Source of the DNA: Bradyrhizobium tropiciagri
Lineage (GTDB): Bacteria > Pseudomonadota > Alphaproteobacteria > Rhizobiales > Xanthobacteraceae
Reading direction: 5' to 3'
Length of the DNA stretch: 64,000 nucleotides
Assembly (NCBI RefSeq): GCF_018130545.1
Contig: NZ_JAFCKF010000001.1
Location: 620,001 to 684,000 of the forward strand
Of the stretch, positions 37,501 to 45,322 are shown one piece after another; within the stretch, counting starts at the first letter, position 1; every line of letters begins with the position of its first letter. Below the pieces are notes generated by a model. It did not search any database and was not told the origin of the DNA. It saw only the letters and a program-made list of their open reading frames with translations. A program made the position numbers and the translations under genes.

Positions 37501-39076
37501 TCAGGCCGCTGGATCCGTTGATGGTGACCGGGGCGTCGACGGTGATGTTGCGATAGGCGTTGAGCGTCAGCGTCGAGCCGGACGACCACGCGATCGGCGC
37601 CGCGACGGTGATGTCGCCGGCCTGCGATCCGCCGGAACCCGTCGCCACCGTGACGTTGGCGGCGCTCAGAGCGGTCTGCAGCGTGCCGACATTGATGATG
37701 CTGTCGTCGCCGGTGGCGGTGAACCCCGCCTGGTTCGAGTCCACCGCATTCGAGATGGTGACGTTGTAGGGATCGAGCAGCAGGGTGCCGAAGCTGCCCT
37801 TCGCCGCGGAGAGGTTGGTGAAGCCGGTATAGCCGAGTTTCGCCTTGCCGGAGACCTCCGCCTCGCCGCCGTTACCGCCGCCGACGCCACCTTTCGCCGA
37901 GATCGTGCCGGCAAAGCTCGTCTGCACATCCGACCAGACCACCACATTGCCGCCGTCACCGGTGCCGGTGGAATCCGCCTTGATCGTGCTCGCGGCATCG
38001 ACCGTCGTGGTCTGCGCACGTTGCAGCGTGCCGCCGCCCTGGCGATCGCCACCGATCCTGATGTTGCCGCCGCCGGTCCGACCGGACGCATCGAGCTGTG
38101 CGCCGCGCAGCGCGATGTCCTTGCCAGTGACCGTGATGGTGCCGCCCTTGGCCTTGTGCGAGGCCGTGGTCAGCTTGCCGCTGACGGTGACTTGCCCGCC
38201 CTCGCCGCCGCCGATCTCGATCGCGCCGTTCTTGCCGCCGATCGAGCGCGCCTGCACCACGCCGGAAATGTTGATGGCGTTGCGCGCAGCCTCGCGCGCG
38301 GTCGCCGCATTCATGATCACGGCGCCGCCGTCGGCCTTGATGGTGCCGGCGTTCTCGATCAGCGCGCCGTCCGCCTTGCCGGGCCTGGCATTGGTCGGCA
38401 GCGCGACCTGCAGGAAGCCGTCGCCAGAGAAGTCGAGCGTCGCCTGCTCACCGGAGCCGAGGCCCACTTTGCCGAGCGGCACATAGATGTTGCCGGAGTT
38501 CGATACCGTGCCGCCGATCAGCGCCGCATAGCCGCCGCGGCCGACCGTGATGGTGCCGGCATTGCTGACCGCAGCCGACGCGCCGTTGCCGCTGAAGCTG
38601 CGCTTGCCGCTCATGAAGTCGGCATCGGAGATACCCAGCGTCGAGGCGACGAAGCCGCCGCCGACATTGACTGTGCCGGTCGGCGTGATGGCGATGCCAT
38701 TGGGGTTGACCAGATAGACCTGGCCGTTGGCGGTCAACGAGCCTGCGATCGTCGAGGGCGTCGAACCGGTGACGCGGTTGAGCAGCGCCGACGACGCATT
38801 GGGTTGAGTTATATTGACGGAATAGCCTTGGCCGACCGAAAAACTCTGCCAGTTGACGACGGCGCTCTGGCTCGATTGCGTGATGCCGAGCGATGTCGGC
38901 GACGGTTGCGAGACGGTGGCGCTACCGGCGGCCACACTACCGCCGGTCGGCAGATTCTGCGCGGCAACGGCACCGACAAAGCCGGGCGCAGTCAGCGCCG
39001 ACGTGGCGAGCAACAGCGCGAGCCGCGATGCACGGAGGCGGTGACGCTGACTAGCAGTCAAGGAATCTACATCCAT
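31538..39076 (-). CDS. giant two-partner-secretion exoprotein (TpsA) with MBG repeats
   Basis: 2512 residues. The extended signal region (about 1-40) is followed by the haemagglutinin-type TPS secretion domain with the NPNGI motif (VYLVNPNGIAITPTG). Next is a beta-helix, then two duplicated modules of GLUG-like repeats (VGGLVGFNTGTIQSSFATG type), each followed by a LYPYLK...GYYY domain. Then come nine tandem MBG/YDG-type units (about 77-85 residues each) and a C-terminal tail with two cysteines (LVCFGTVCFSAL). It is a predicted secreted or surface-tethered adhesin. ATG 39076 has AAGGA 7 nt upstream; a TTG at 39091 is less likely. It lies 11 bp after the TpsB stop. Confidence 0.92.
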   Translation of the reverse strand: MDVDSLTASQRHRLRASRLALLLATSALTAPGFVGAVAAQNLPTGGSVAAGSATVSQPSPTSLGITQSSQSAVVNWQSFSVGQGYSVNITQPNASSALLNRVTGSTPSTIAGSLTANGQVYLVNPNGIAITPTGTVNVGGGFVASTLGISDADFMSGKRSFSGNGASAAVSNAGTITVGRGGYAALIGGTVSNSGNIYVPLGKVGLGSGEQATLDFSGDGFLQVALPTNARPGKADGALIENAGTIKADGGAVIMNAATAREAARNAINISGVVQARSIGGKNGAIEIGGGEGGQVTVSGKLTTASHKAKGGTITVTGKDIALRGAQLDASGRTGGGNIRIGGDRQGGGTLQRAQTTTVDAASTIKADSTGTGDGGNVVVWSDVQTSFAGTISAKGGVGGGNGGEAEVSGKAKLGYTGFTNLSAAKGSFGTLLLDPYNVTISNAVDSNQAGFTATGDDSIINVGTLQTALSAANVTVATGSGGSQAGDITVAAPIAWSSGSTLTLNAYRNITVDAPVTINGSSGLTLSAGGGVQVNKTISVTGAGAVSITAAPVTDVSTTGLTFALGASIDYGAINNGGTFTLNGKNYTLVYSMANFDAIDGINSTNGATIATYGAGITGNYALATNLDASGITYNQQLMGGFGGMLDGLGHTVSNLTIGGGLSNNGMIGVLFGTLSNFGMVGGSVNGNLTAGTLAGSNNGGVVQTSYSSATIYGSQDVGGLVGFNTGTIQSSFATGNVTTGSQYGGGLVGRNTGLIKNSFASGTVSAGQYVGGLVGRLEGGSIQQSLFTGLVINGGGYAGGIVGYVPPAVPFSSSTNLYWDAQTSGTSAAAGYMVSGAVQATGLATAQLQDGTQPAGLSSAIWGTGAGLYPYLKTFYPAGPQVLSGTAYSDGGSTGLAGGSIGLIANGANLGTVSTGANGYYYFSMAPGTLSNGATLLSYSNANSATLTMATGAAIRDGVNLYGQTLTASTSATLLSNVKTNVAAAAGGNAAAIAAINATTLYDVTATGASFTVNQTINASSFAARTTTAGAPLIVSNAITIQDGGSLTLNSAGALRFNAPVTMQGASTAALGYDASDPANLTFAIGAPLTYTNADGSAAAASAGGSLSINGQGYQLLYTMNDLPGMYGGSYALVNSLSPTSSYSDAVVPHFYGVFEGLGHTITGLTVSGSYAGLFGIVQGGTVRDIGMIGGSVIGTSQVGALAATAESGSIIANAYASTSVALNGTAGTAGGLIGSLDGTLVNSFATGDVTAGVFNSVGGLIGYAFGSTVRDVFATGSVTGGTSSYVGGLIGYGQGGSLTNAYATGAVAGSTYAGALIGLHSTVLTNGYADTTTSGTGPFGWVINATGSATSLSTADLQSGAASGLGNAFVGGANGLYPYLKSFFPNGVQVVSGYAVQQDGSSPWRTTVSVANGGALVGTSSTGVNGYYYVFAPAGTASNASGVAASTSDSNGAIAFRTGAVGQLTTNLNLTDGWRRDTSDSSIGSLSALNAAFSTAVGSTAASSVSPANRQIDTVASSFALDQAFSLPGTLSLSSSGTVTQSAAVSAGGLLLTGPGSFTLGAGGNQIGTLAANVGDLTVVNTGNLTIGTLANAPGATTGGVATSGGVSVSTNGDLTIASDVTVSGTNPVLAATGAFINNRGSDAVTATSGRWLVYSADPTGNTFGGLDSGNTAIFGNTFATLAPGSIALGGNRYIFSATRTLTVTSTDASKTYGDDASAAIAGNYVITGYDPGVAGAYLGDSAATAHSGTASITSTGADVTADVAGSPYIMTAALGTLTSQSGYGFSFVSDGRLTVNQRAITVTADAKSRYYGDANPVLTYAVGGLGLVNSDTLNGSLDTSATTASGIGAYGITQGTLSNNNYAITYTGANLSVTARPITITADAKSRYYGDTNPALTYSVGGPGGGPGLVNGDTLSGALTTSAMATSGVGGYGIVQGSLGASSNYAVSYVAADLTVTPRPITVTANAQSKVYGAADPELSYTVGGNGLANGDTLSGLLSRTAGENVIGGGYAIGQGSVSNANNPNYAITYTGNTLTITPATLTYVANAATRQYGDANPALSGTVSGFVNGDTQLTTVTGTLTFATGANGTSGVGGYAITGSGLTLNNGNYVLAQAAGNATALSITPRAITVTADAQSRTYGDTNPALSYAIGGGGLVNGDTLSGNLASLATTTSNVGGYAITQGSLAASSNYALTYTGATLTVTPRAITVTADARSRIYGDANPAFSYSLGGAGLVNGDTLSGSLVSAANAASNVGNYAITQGSLAASSNYALTYTGATLAVTPRTITVSADAASRIYGDANFLSYTVGGMGLVNGDTLSGSLFTSATATSNVGSYAITQGSLAASSNYTLAGFTGSTLNVTQRPITVIADAKTKFNGEPNPALTYVIGGRGLVNGDTLTGALATTADTNSLVGSYAITQGSVAASANYLLTYVGTNLIVQPRPTLNYSAIIDRILAANATPIELPVGATAIGGAPQIATANGLATFYADPRSDRALVCFGTVCFSAL
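31741..33975 (-). repeat. tandem MBG/YDG coding repeats (nine units)
   Basis: Nine consecutive units of about 230-260 bp, each starting with R(A/P)ITVTADA(K/Q)SR.YGD and ending near YAITYTG..L.VTP. The three units at about 32000-32700 share near-identical segments (NYAITQGSLAASSNYALTYTGATL-like), suggesting recent duplication. Confidence 0.85.
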
Positions 39077-39087
39077 GGCTTGTTCCT

Positions 39088-40857
39088 TCAAAACCTGAAA
39101 GCGGACGTGACGACGACACGATGATTGCTGCCCACGGCATTGCTTTCGCCGTGGGCATATTCGACCTGTAACGTTCCGTTCGACAGGGTGCCGGGAACGG
39201 CACTGCCAAAGCGCACGCCGCCGCCAAACGCACTGGCGCGAGTCACCGGCACCTCGAGCGCCGTCGGCTTGACCTGGCGCACCTCGCCATAGGCGCCGAA
39301 GATGTAGGGCATGGCCACGGCGCCGAACGGCACGTTCTGGATCGGCAGCGTCCAGGGTGAGATCAGCTCGCCGCGCGTCACAAAGCCGCTGTCGCCGATG
39401 ATCGATCCGGTATCGAATGCGGACAGGCTCGCGGTATCAGCGACGCTATAGCGCTCGCTGGCGAGCAGCGGCTGGCCGAACGAGGTCTGCGCGCGCACCG
39501 CCAGGTTGACCGCGAGATGCTCCATGAAACTCTGATAGTAGTTCAGCGATCCGTCGAGCTTCTGGAAGCTCGCATCGGCGCCCTGGCGCGACAACGGCAG
39601 TAGCACGGTAGCCTCGTTGAGGCCGCGGGCGCCAAGCCCGTCGATACCGAACGACGCCCGCAGCCGTCCGCTCAACGTCGCGCCCCAAGGCGTGTAGTAG
39701 TCGGCGTCCTGGGTGAAGCGAACGATGCGCAGCCTGTCGCGCGACAGCGGCACCGGATCGGCGCCGACGAACAGGCTGTTGGTTTCATCCTGTGCGTCGA
39801 AGGACAGCTCCTGGCTGTAATTGAGCATGCGGCTGCGCAGCCAGGAATAGCGCAGGCGCAGCGACATGCGCTCGAACAAATCCGTGGTTGCGACATTGGC
39901 CTGCGGCAGCGGCGTGGTGCGCGACTGGGTGTATTCCGGGTTGAAGCTGAGGCCGTCGATCCAGAGCGGGACCACCGCGCCGGCGGCCAGCGTGCGGTTG
40001 CGGGGATATGATCCGAAGAACTCGTCGCCTTCCGGATGGCCGTTGGCGCGCAGATAGATGAGCTCGCCGAGCCCGGCGACACTGTTGAAGTCGAGCCCGA
40101 CGCCCCAGACGGTCTGTCCCAGCGCCTTCGACAGCGAATTGTCGATCGACACCATTCCGCTGACCGGTTGATAGCTGGCCTCGATGACCAGGACGGCTGC
40201 GCCCTGGCCCTCGCCGGGCGCGAGCGTCGAGCGCAGGATCACACCCGGCGTATCGCCCGCGAGCAGCAGCGCCCGCTCGATCTCGCGCTGGGTGACATGA
40301 TGTTTGCCTTGGAGCGGGGCGAGTAATGAGCCGATGCGCCCGCGCACCCGTTCCGGAACGCCCTTGAGCTCGAGCCGCTGGATGTGACCGTCGATGACGA
40401 CGAGCCGCAGCCGGCTGCCGTCGACGAGCTTCTGCGGTGGCAGGATGACGCGTGCCAGCACGTAGCCAGCCGCGGCGTACGCTGCTTCGAGGTCGCGCGC
40501 GGCGGCAAAGATCTCGGCGCCGGAAACGGGCTTGCCGATCAGCCGCGCTTCAAGCGCAGCGGTCGCGTTCCTGAGCTCAGAAAAGCCGCCTTCGACGCGA
40601 ACGCCGGAAAGCCTGACGAACAGCTTCTCGGCGCCGGCGGGCGTGGCAAGCCCCGGTGCACCCGGCAGCGAGAAACCACCCGGTCGCTCGAGATTGGGCC
40701 GGAAGCTCGGCGGTGTGATCTGTGAGGCAGTCTGCGCAAACGCTGTAGATTCGTACGTCGCGGAGAACGCTAGGCCGGTGACGCAAGCTGCAGCGCATCG
40801 GATCCAGCGGGGCCTCGCTCGCAGGGAAAATCGAGGTCGCCATTCTTCCGTGAACAT
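39088..40857 (-). CDS. TpsB outer-membrane transporter (FhaC/ShlB/HMW1B type)
   Basis: 589 residues with a signal peptide (cleavage near TAFAQ, about 45). The POTRA region (about 75-225) contains RVEGGFSELRNA, AYAAAGYVLARVILPPQ and the second POTRA around VSGMVSIDN. A 16-strand-type beta barrel follows, ending in Phe (VTSAFRF), the outer-membrane insertion signature. It secretes the adjacent TpsA. ATG 40857 is preferred over a TTG at 40875. First gene of the tpsB-tpsA operon. Confidence 0.92.
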   Translation of the reverse strand: MFTEEWRPRFSLRARPRWIRCAAACVTGLAFSATYESTAFAQTASQITPPSFRPNLERPGGFSLPGAPGLATPAGAEKLFVRLSGVRVEGGFSELRNATAALEARLIGKPVSGAEIFAAARDLEAAYAAAGYVLARVILPPQKLVDGSRLRLVVIDGHIQRLELKGVPERVRGRIGSLLAPLQGKHHVTQREIERALLLAGDTPGVILRSTLAPGEGQGAAVLVIEASYQPVSGMVSIDNSLSKALGQTVWGVGLDFNSVAGLGELIYLRANGHPEGDEFFGSYPRNRTLAAGAVVPLWIDGLSFNPEYTQSRTTPLPQANVATTDLFERMSLRLRYSWLRSRMLNYSQELSFDAQDETNSLFVGADPVPLSRDRLRIVRFTQDADYYTPWGATLSGRLRASFGIDGLGARGLNEATVLLPLSRQGADASFQKLDGSLNYYQSFMEHLAVNLAVRAQTSFGQPLLASERYSVADTASLSAFDTGSIIGDSGFVTRGELISPWTLPIQNVPFGAVAMPYIFGAYGEVRQVKPTALEVPVTRASAFGGGVRFGSAVPGTLSNGTLQVEYAHGESNAVGSNHRVVVTSAFRF

Positions 40858-41098
40858 AATTTCTAACCGAAACAAAGCCCCAGGGCGGGATACAATCGCC
40901 CCGTCTTATCGGCAGGTGTTCGACAACACGCGAATAGGATTTGAACGGCCGTTCACATCCCCCACTCAGTAGCTTCAGTGTGGTAAAAAGGCCGACCATC
41001 CTGGATGGCCAAAGCACGTGCGTAGATCGATCAATCGATAGCGGATGGGACGTGCGTGGCCGCCGGTGATTCAACGTCCACTTCGATCGAGGTGGACG

Positions 41099-41200
41099 AT
41101 GGCGAGAGCGCTCGGCGAGGACTTGCGGTTACGAGTCGTGAAGGCTGCGGATGAGGCTGCGTCAGGCCGCGGCACGGTTCGGCGTCCGAGCACGGTCGAG
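41099..41200 (+). pseudogene. IS630-family transposase remnant
   Basis: MARALGEDLRLRVVKAADE in one frame, then RQAAARFGVRARSR in another, together matching the N-terminal helix-turn-helix of IS630-type transposases. A frameshift separates the two parts and the catalytic DDE region is absent. No inverted ends were found. It lies between the TPS operon and the FadR gene. Confidence 0.7.
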
Positions 41201-41213
41201 GCCGACGCTTTGG

Positions 41214-41972
41214 CTAACCCCGGCCTTCATCTTCGGAAAATGTCCTACGCAGCCGGTCGCTGGCTGCGACGAGGTGAGCGCGCATGGCATTCCCGGCTCC
41301 ATCGCAATCACCGACGGCAATCGCATCTGCAATTGCTCGATGCTCCGAAACTGTCCTCTCCTTGGTTTCGGGAATATAGTAAGTCCTCGGATACCAGATC
41401 CGCACGATTGATTGAATTGTCGATCCGATGTTCTCGAAGATCGGGTTGCTAGCGGCCCGTGCGATCGCCAGATGAAACCGTGTATCGGCGTCCATGAAGG
41501 CACCGTGATCCATGGGCTCGGCGCCCATCTCATCAATACTGCTGCGCAGCTGCCTCAATAGTTCGTCGGTACGGTTGGCGGCAGCGCGACGCGCGCACTC
41601 CACCTCAATATGAGCGCGCACGTCGACGAAATCGTCGAGGTTGCCCTCACTCAAGAGCACGCCCCAGCGGAATGCGCCGGAGAGCAGCTCTGAGGTTGGC
41701 TCGCGCACAAACGATCCCTCTCCGGCCCGCGCCTCCAGCACGCCGAGAACGACAAGGCTCTTGACTGCCTCACGGATGGTCGACCGCCCGACTTCGAAAC
41801 GGATCGCCAGCTCCTTTTCGGAAGGGATCAGATCTCCGGGTTTCCACACCCGTTTCATGATGAGGTCGGTAAGCGCCTTCACGATCTCCTGCGGCAGCGT
41901 TGCGCGGCTCACCGGCTTGATGAGCATCGTCGTATCCGTCGTCGGCGTGTCCCGCCCTGTACGTGCCGTCAT
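41214..41972 (-). CDS. FadR/GntR-family transcriptional regulator
   Basis: About 252 residues. The winged helix (about 22-85) reads WKPGDLIPSEKELAIRFEVGRSTIREAVKSL. The C-terminal FCD domain (about 100-235) has the metal-site pattern D...H (DADTRFHLAIA) with later SEHRAI and RAHL histidines. Such proteins repress sugar-acid operons and are released by the sugar acid. The start is uncertain (TTG 41978, ATG 41972 or ATG 41924). It faces a sugar ABC operon with a perfect 21-bp palindrome between them. Confidence 0.9.
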   Translation of the reverse strand: MTARTGRDTPTTDTTMLIKPVSRATLPQEIVKALTDLIMKRVWKPGDLIPSEKELAIRFEVGRSTIREAVKSLVVLGVLEARAGEGSFVREPTSELLSGAFRWGVLLSEGNLDDFVDVRAHIEVECARRAAANRTDELLRQLRSSIDEMGAEPMDHGAFMDADTRFHLAIARAASNPIFENIGSTIQSIVRIWYPRTYYIPETKERTVSEHRAIADAIAVGDCDGAGNAMRAHLVAASDRLRRTFSEDEGRG

Positions 41973-42086
41973 CTTCAAACCGTCGCAAGCATGCAGATTT
42001 TCGCGTGTCGCCGCCGCGTCTAGTTCGCGTCCCTGCCGACCGGAGCGAGCATGGAACCTCCCTAAACCGCCTTGACACTGGATATC

Positions 42087-42107
42087 TCATAATATCAGAT
42101 ATTATGA
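42087..42107. promoter_or_regulatory. FadR-family operator in the divergent promoter
   Basis: Two perfect 10-bp arms, TCATAATATC and GATATTATGA, flank a single A. A TTGACA hexamer sits 9 bp upstream (42072-42077), so the palindrome covers the expected -10 region of the ABC operon. A repressor bound here would block transcription. Confidence 0.8.
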
Positions 42108-42517
42108 ATAACAAAAAGCAGGGATGAAAATGTCCAGGCAGCCTCTGTATTGCGGAGCGCCGCAAGGAGGGTCGATCCAGGTCCGCGGCGGCGCTGGCCG
42201 GATCGACGCGACTGATCAGGACGCTCACAGGAAGGGTGGCGCAGCCGTTGCTGCCGTCAGCACCCGCGGCTTGGTGCGGTCATCCGACCTCCGCGGCCAA
42301 GGTTGCGTGAGCCTCATCGTCAACGATAGCGACATCCTGGCGACGGCTCCGATGCCGCGTGCACTTTGGCATGCGCCGAATGGGACGCGGGCAAGATCCG
42401 GCCAGCCAAAACCCCGGGGGCTCGCAGCACCGCCGCCGCGTCGCGGGTCCGATCCCGCACTGCGGTCAACAGCTCACACAACCAACGAAGCAATCAAGAA
42501 TTGATCGGGAGGACTCC
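42108..42517 (+). other. long leader before the ABC operon, no gene supported
   Basis: About 410 bp between the operator and the binding-protein start. A 126-codon open frame (42124-42504) exists but is low in family-like features and Arg/Pro-rich. No riboswitch consensus was recognised. Confidence 0.45.
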
Positions 42518-43717
42518 ATGCTCAAGCGACCGCATGAATATGCCTTGAGAGTTAGCCTCACACGGCTTGCCGTGCTCAGCGCGGTGCTCGTTCCGGCAAC
42601 GATCGCGGCCGGATCAGCTATTGCCGAAACCCGCGCGGAGCCATTCCCCGCTTGGCCAGAACCTGTGATCCAGGAGAAGCTCTCCGTCGACGAAGCGAAG
42701 GCAATCGTCGCCGAACGCACCAAGCCGCAGACCGAATGGAAGGGGCCGACCAGCGGACCGAAAGCGCCTACAGGCGACTTCACCATCGCCTATGTCTCGC
42801 CAGACCAGTCATACACGCCGCATGTGCTATGGGGTAAAGGCGTCGAGGAAGGTGCCAAGGCTCTCGGTTGGAAGGTCATGACCTTCAACGGCCAGGGCAC
42901 CGTGAGCGGCACGCTGGCCGCCATGCAGCAGGCGCTTGCCGCGAACCCAACCGCGATCGTCACTCCGGCGGACGCCAATGCGCTGCAAAAGCCCATCAAG
43001 GATGCAGTCGCCCGACACATCCCGGTGATTGGCATTCACGCCACTGCTTTCCCGGGCCCTAGCCCTGATCTTGGCCTCTATCACAACATCGTCTCGAATC
43101 CGGCCGAGATCGGCCAAACTGAAGCAGCCTACGTGATCGCCATGTCGGCGGGCAAAGCCCACAACATTCACATGGTCGATAACAGCTACGCCATCGCCCG
43201 CTTCAAGGCCAAGGCGACGACAACACCGATCGCCAACTGTTCAGACTGCAAGATGCTTGAGACCATCAACATGCCGCTCGGCGATGCCTCCGCGCGCATG
43301 AACGCGGCGGTGTCCGGCCTCCTTGCGCGTTACGGCGACAGCTGGTGGATGACCACGTGCTGCGACGGCTATTACACCAACGTCGCGGCCGCCCTCAGAG
43401 CGGCGGGCGCTTCCACCGACAAGATCAAGCTTGTGGGCGCCGACGCCCCGCCCTCCGCCTACGACATGATCCGCAAGGGTGGTTTTGAGGTGGCGAGCGT
43501 GCCGGAGCCAAGTTCCCTGTTCGGATACATGGCAGTTGACGCTGTGGTCCACGCCATGGCCGGTCAAGAGCCTGCGCACTTCGTGCAGCCCGTGTTCCTG
43601 ATCGTGAAGGACAACGTGGACAGCGAGGGCGGCAAAAACAACGAGTTCGTTCCGAGCAACAATTTTGCTTGCCACTATGTCAACATCTGGAAGGGCACCA
43701 ACACCGCGTGCAAGTGA
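42518..43717 (+). CDS. sugar ABC transporter substrate-binding protein
   Basis: 399 residues. The signal peptide covers about 1-36 (cleavage near SAIA-E). It is a type I periplasmic-binding fold like RbsB/XylF: FTIAYVSPDQSYTPHVLWGKGVEEGAKALGW, AANPTAIVTPADANAL, and a late WWMTTCCDGYY loop with adjacent cysteines. GGGAGG lies 5 nt before the ATG. First gene of the operon with an ATPase, permease, lactonase and dehydrogenase. The substrate is likely a sugar or sugar lactone. Confidence 0.9.
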   Translation: MLKRPHEYALRVSLTRLAVLSAVLVPATIAAGSAIAETRAEPFPAWPEPVIQEKLSVDEAKAIVAERTKPQTEWKGPTSGPKAPTGDFTIAYVSPDQSYTPHVLWGKGVEEGAKALGWKVMTFNGQGTVSGTLAAMQQALAANPTAIVTPADANALQKPIKDAVARHIPVIGIHATAFPGPSPDLGLYHNIVSNPAEIGQTEAAYVIAMSAGKAHNIHMVDNSYAIARFKAKATTTPIANCSDCKMLETINMPLGDASARMNAAVSGLLARYGDSWWMTTCCDGYYTNVAAALRAAGASTDKIKLVGADAPPSAYDMIRKGGFEVASVPEPSSLFGYMAVDAVVHAMAGQEPAHFVQPVFLIVKDNVDSEGGKNNEFVPSNNFACHYVNIWKGTNTACK

Positions 43718-43804
43718 TGGCGATCGCGGTGGAGGCGGAGCGGCATGCCGCCCTCTCCACCGCTTCCTCCAAGACACTCAGGAAGACACTCAGGCCAACG
43801 CAAC

Positions 43805-45322
43805 ATGGCAACTGATGCGCAGCCCGCGATCGCGATCCGGGGCGTCACCAAACGCTTTCTGAGCACGCTCGCCCTCGACAGCGTCGACCTGACGATCGGT
43901 CGGGGCGAGATCCATGCGCTGGTGGGTGAGAATGGGGCCGGAAAGTCAACGTTGATCAAGATCCTCGCGGGGATCTATCCGCCCGACGCAGGCGAAATCG
44001 TTCTGGATGGACGCAGCCTCAATCCGCATCTCGAGCCCGTGCCGATCGCCTTCGTCCATCAGGATCTCGGTCTCGTCGACGAGCTGAGCATTGGCGAGAA
44101 CGTGGCGCTGGTGGCCGGCTTTCCGCGACGCGGTGGGCTCATCTCGTGGAAAGATGTCTGGGAGCAAACCAAGCGTATTTATGCCGGCATGGCCATCGAC
44201 CCTCCTGATCCACGCGCTCCGGTCGGATCCCTGAGCGCTGCAGGCAAGGCAATTCTCGGCGTTGTGCGCGCCCTGTCACGCGATGCGCGGATCGTGGTGC
44301 TCGATGAACCGACTGCCTCGCTGCCGGGGCCCGACGCATTGCACCTCTTCGAGGTGTTGCGGCGCCTGCGGGCGTCAGGCACGAGCATCCTGTATGTCAG
44401 CCACCGGCTCAACGAGCTGTTCGGCCTGGTCGACCGTGTCACAGTGCTGCGCGATGGCCGGAATGTGAGTTCTGGTTCGATCGACGGGCTGACCACGGAG
44501 ACGATCGTGCGCGATATGCTCGGCCGCGACCTGCAGGTCCACCACGTCACTGCGGCAACCGGGCGCGAGGCGACACCTCTTCTCACCGTCGAGAATCTGT
44601 GCGCCGGCAACCAGGGACCGCTGTCGTTCACGGTCGGCAAGCACGAGATTGTCGGCCTTGTGGGATTACGCGGCGCCGGGCACGAGATTGTTGGCCGCGC
44701 GATCTTCGGCGCCAATTCTCACTCCGCGGGCACGATCAGACTTGCGGCCGATGTCATTCCCGCCGATCTGCCAATCAGCGCGCGGATCGGCAAGGGTATT
44801 GCCTTGCTTGCCGGCAACCGTCTTGTCGAAAGCACGCTTGGCGGCATGTCGGTGCGCGAGAATCTCTTTCCCAACGTTCATGCCGTATCAGGGGCACTGT
44901 TGAGGCCCATCGATACGGGGGCGGAGCTGAGGGCCGTGCGCGACGAGCTTGAGCGCTTTGACGTCCGCCCGCGCAGTGCCGCCGCGCTCATCGATTGGTT
45001 GAGCGGCGGAAATCAGCAGAAGATATTCGTGGGCCGCTGGCTGGCGACGGGTGCGAAGCTCTTCATCATGGAGGAGCCTACCGCAGGGGTGGACATCGGC
45101 GCAAAAGGCATCATCCACCGCACGCTGCGCAAGATTGCCGACGATGGCGCAGCAGTACTCGTCATTTCATCCGATTTTGAGGAAGTCGCCACCCTTTGCG
45201 ATCGCGCACTGGTCATGGGGCGCGGCAAGATCACCTCCGAGTTGACCGGCTCGACGCTGACCCTTGAAGGGCTTCTCACCCGTTCATCCATGGCAGGTGG
45301 TCAGAGCGAGCGGGTGCATTGA
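43805..45322 (+). CDS. sugar ABC transporter ATP-binding protein (double NBD)
   Basis: 505 residues with two nucleotide-binding domains, RbsA/XylG layout. NBD1: Walker A GENGAGKST, Walker B IVVLDEPTAS, but the signature region reads VGSLSAAGKAIL instead of LSxGxQQ. NBD2: degenerate Walker A GLRGAGHEIVG, signature LSGGNQQKI, Walker B LFIMEEPTAGVD. Degeneration of NBD2 Walker A is normal in this family; the altered NBD1 signature is not. ATG 43805 fits the family start. Confidence 0.92.
   Translation: MATDAQPAIAIRGVTKRFLSTLALDSVDLTIGRGEIHALVGENGAGKSTLIKILAGIYPPDAGEIVLDGRSLNPHLEPVPIAFVHQDLGLVDELSIGENVALVAGFPRRGGLISWKDVWEQTKRIYAGMAIDPPDPRAPVGSLSAAGKAILGVVRALSRDARIVVLDEPTASLPGPDALHLFEVLRRLRASGTSILYVSHRLNELFGLVDRVTVLRDGRNVSSGSIDGLTTETIVRDMLGRDLQVHHVTAATGREATPLLTVENLCAGNQGPLSFTVGKHEIVGLVGLRGAGHEIVGRAIFGANSHSAGTIRLAADVIPADLPISARIGKGIALLAGNRLVESTLGGMSVRENLFPNVHAVSGALLRPIDTGAELRAVRDELERFDVRPRSAAALIDWLSGGNQQKIFVGRWLATGAKLFIMEEPTAGVDIGAKGIIHRTLRKIADDGAAVLVISSDFEEVATLCDRALVMGRGKITSELTGSTLTLEGLLTRSSMAGGQSERVH

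Noticed and set aside
37121-39124. 667-codon open frame antisense to the TpsA N-terminal half
   Set aside because: It is a shadow of the high-GC exoprotein gene; Arg/Ala/Asp-rich with no family pattern or ribosome site.
40990-41010. Imperfect palindrome GGCCGACCATCC..GGATGGCC upstream of the TPS operon
   Set aside because: Arms are imperfect and it lies more than 130 bp from the start; no supporting second copy.
41770-42228. 152-codon minus-strand frame covering the operator region
   Set aside because: It is out of frame with the FadR gene, spans its promoter and shows no family features.
42124-42504. 126-codon open frame in the ABC operon leader
   Set aside because: Composition is Arg/Pro/Gly-rich, no domain seen, and the binding-protein start has a much better ribosome site.
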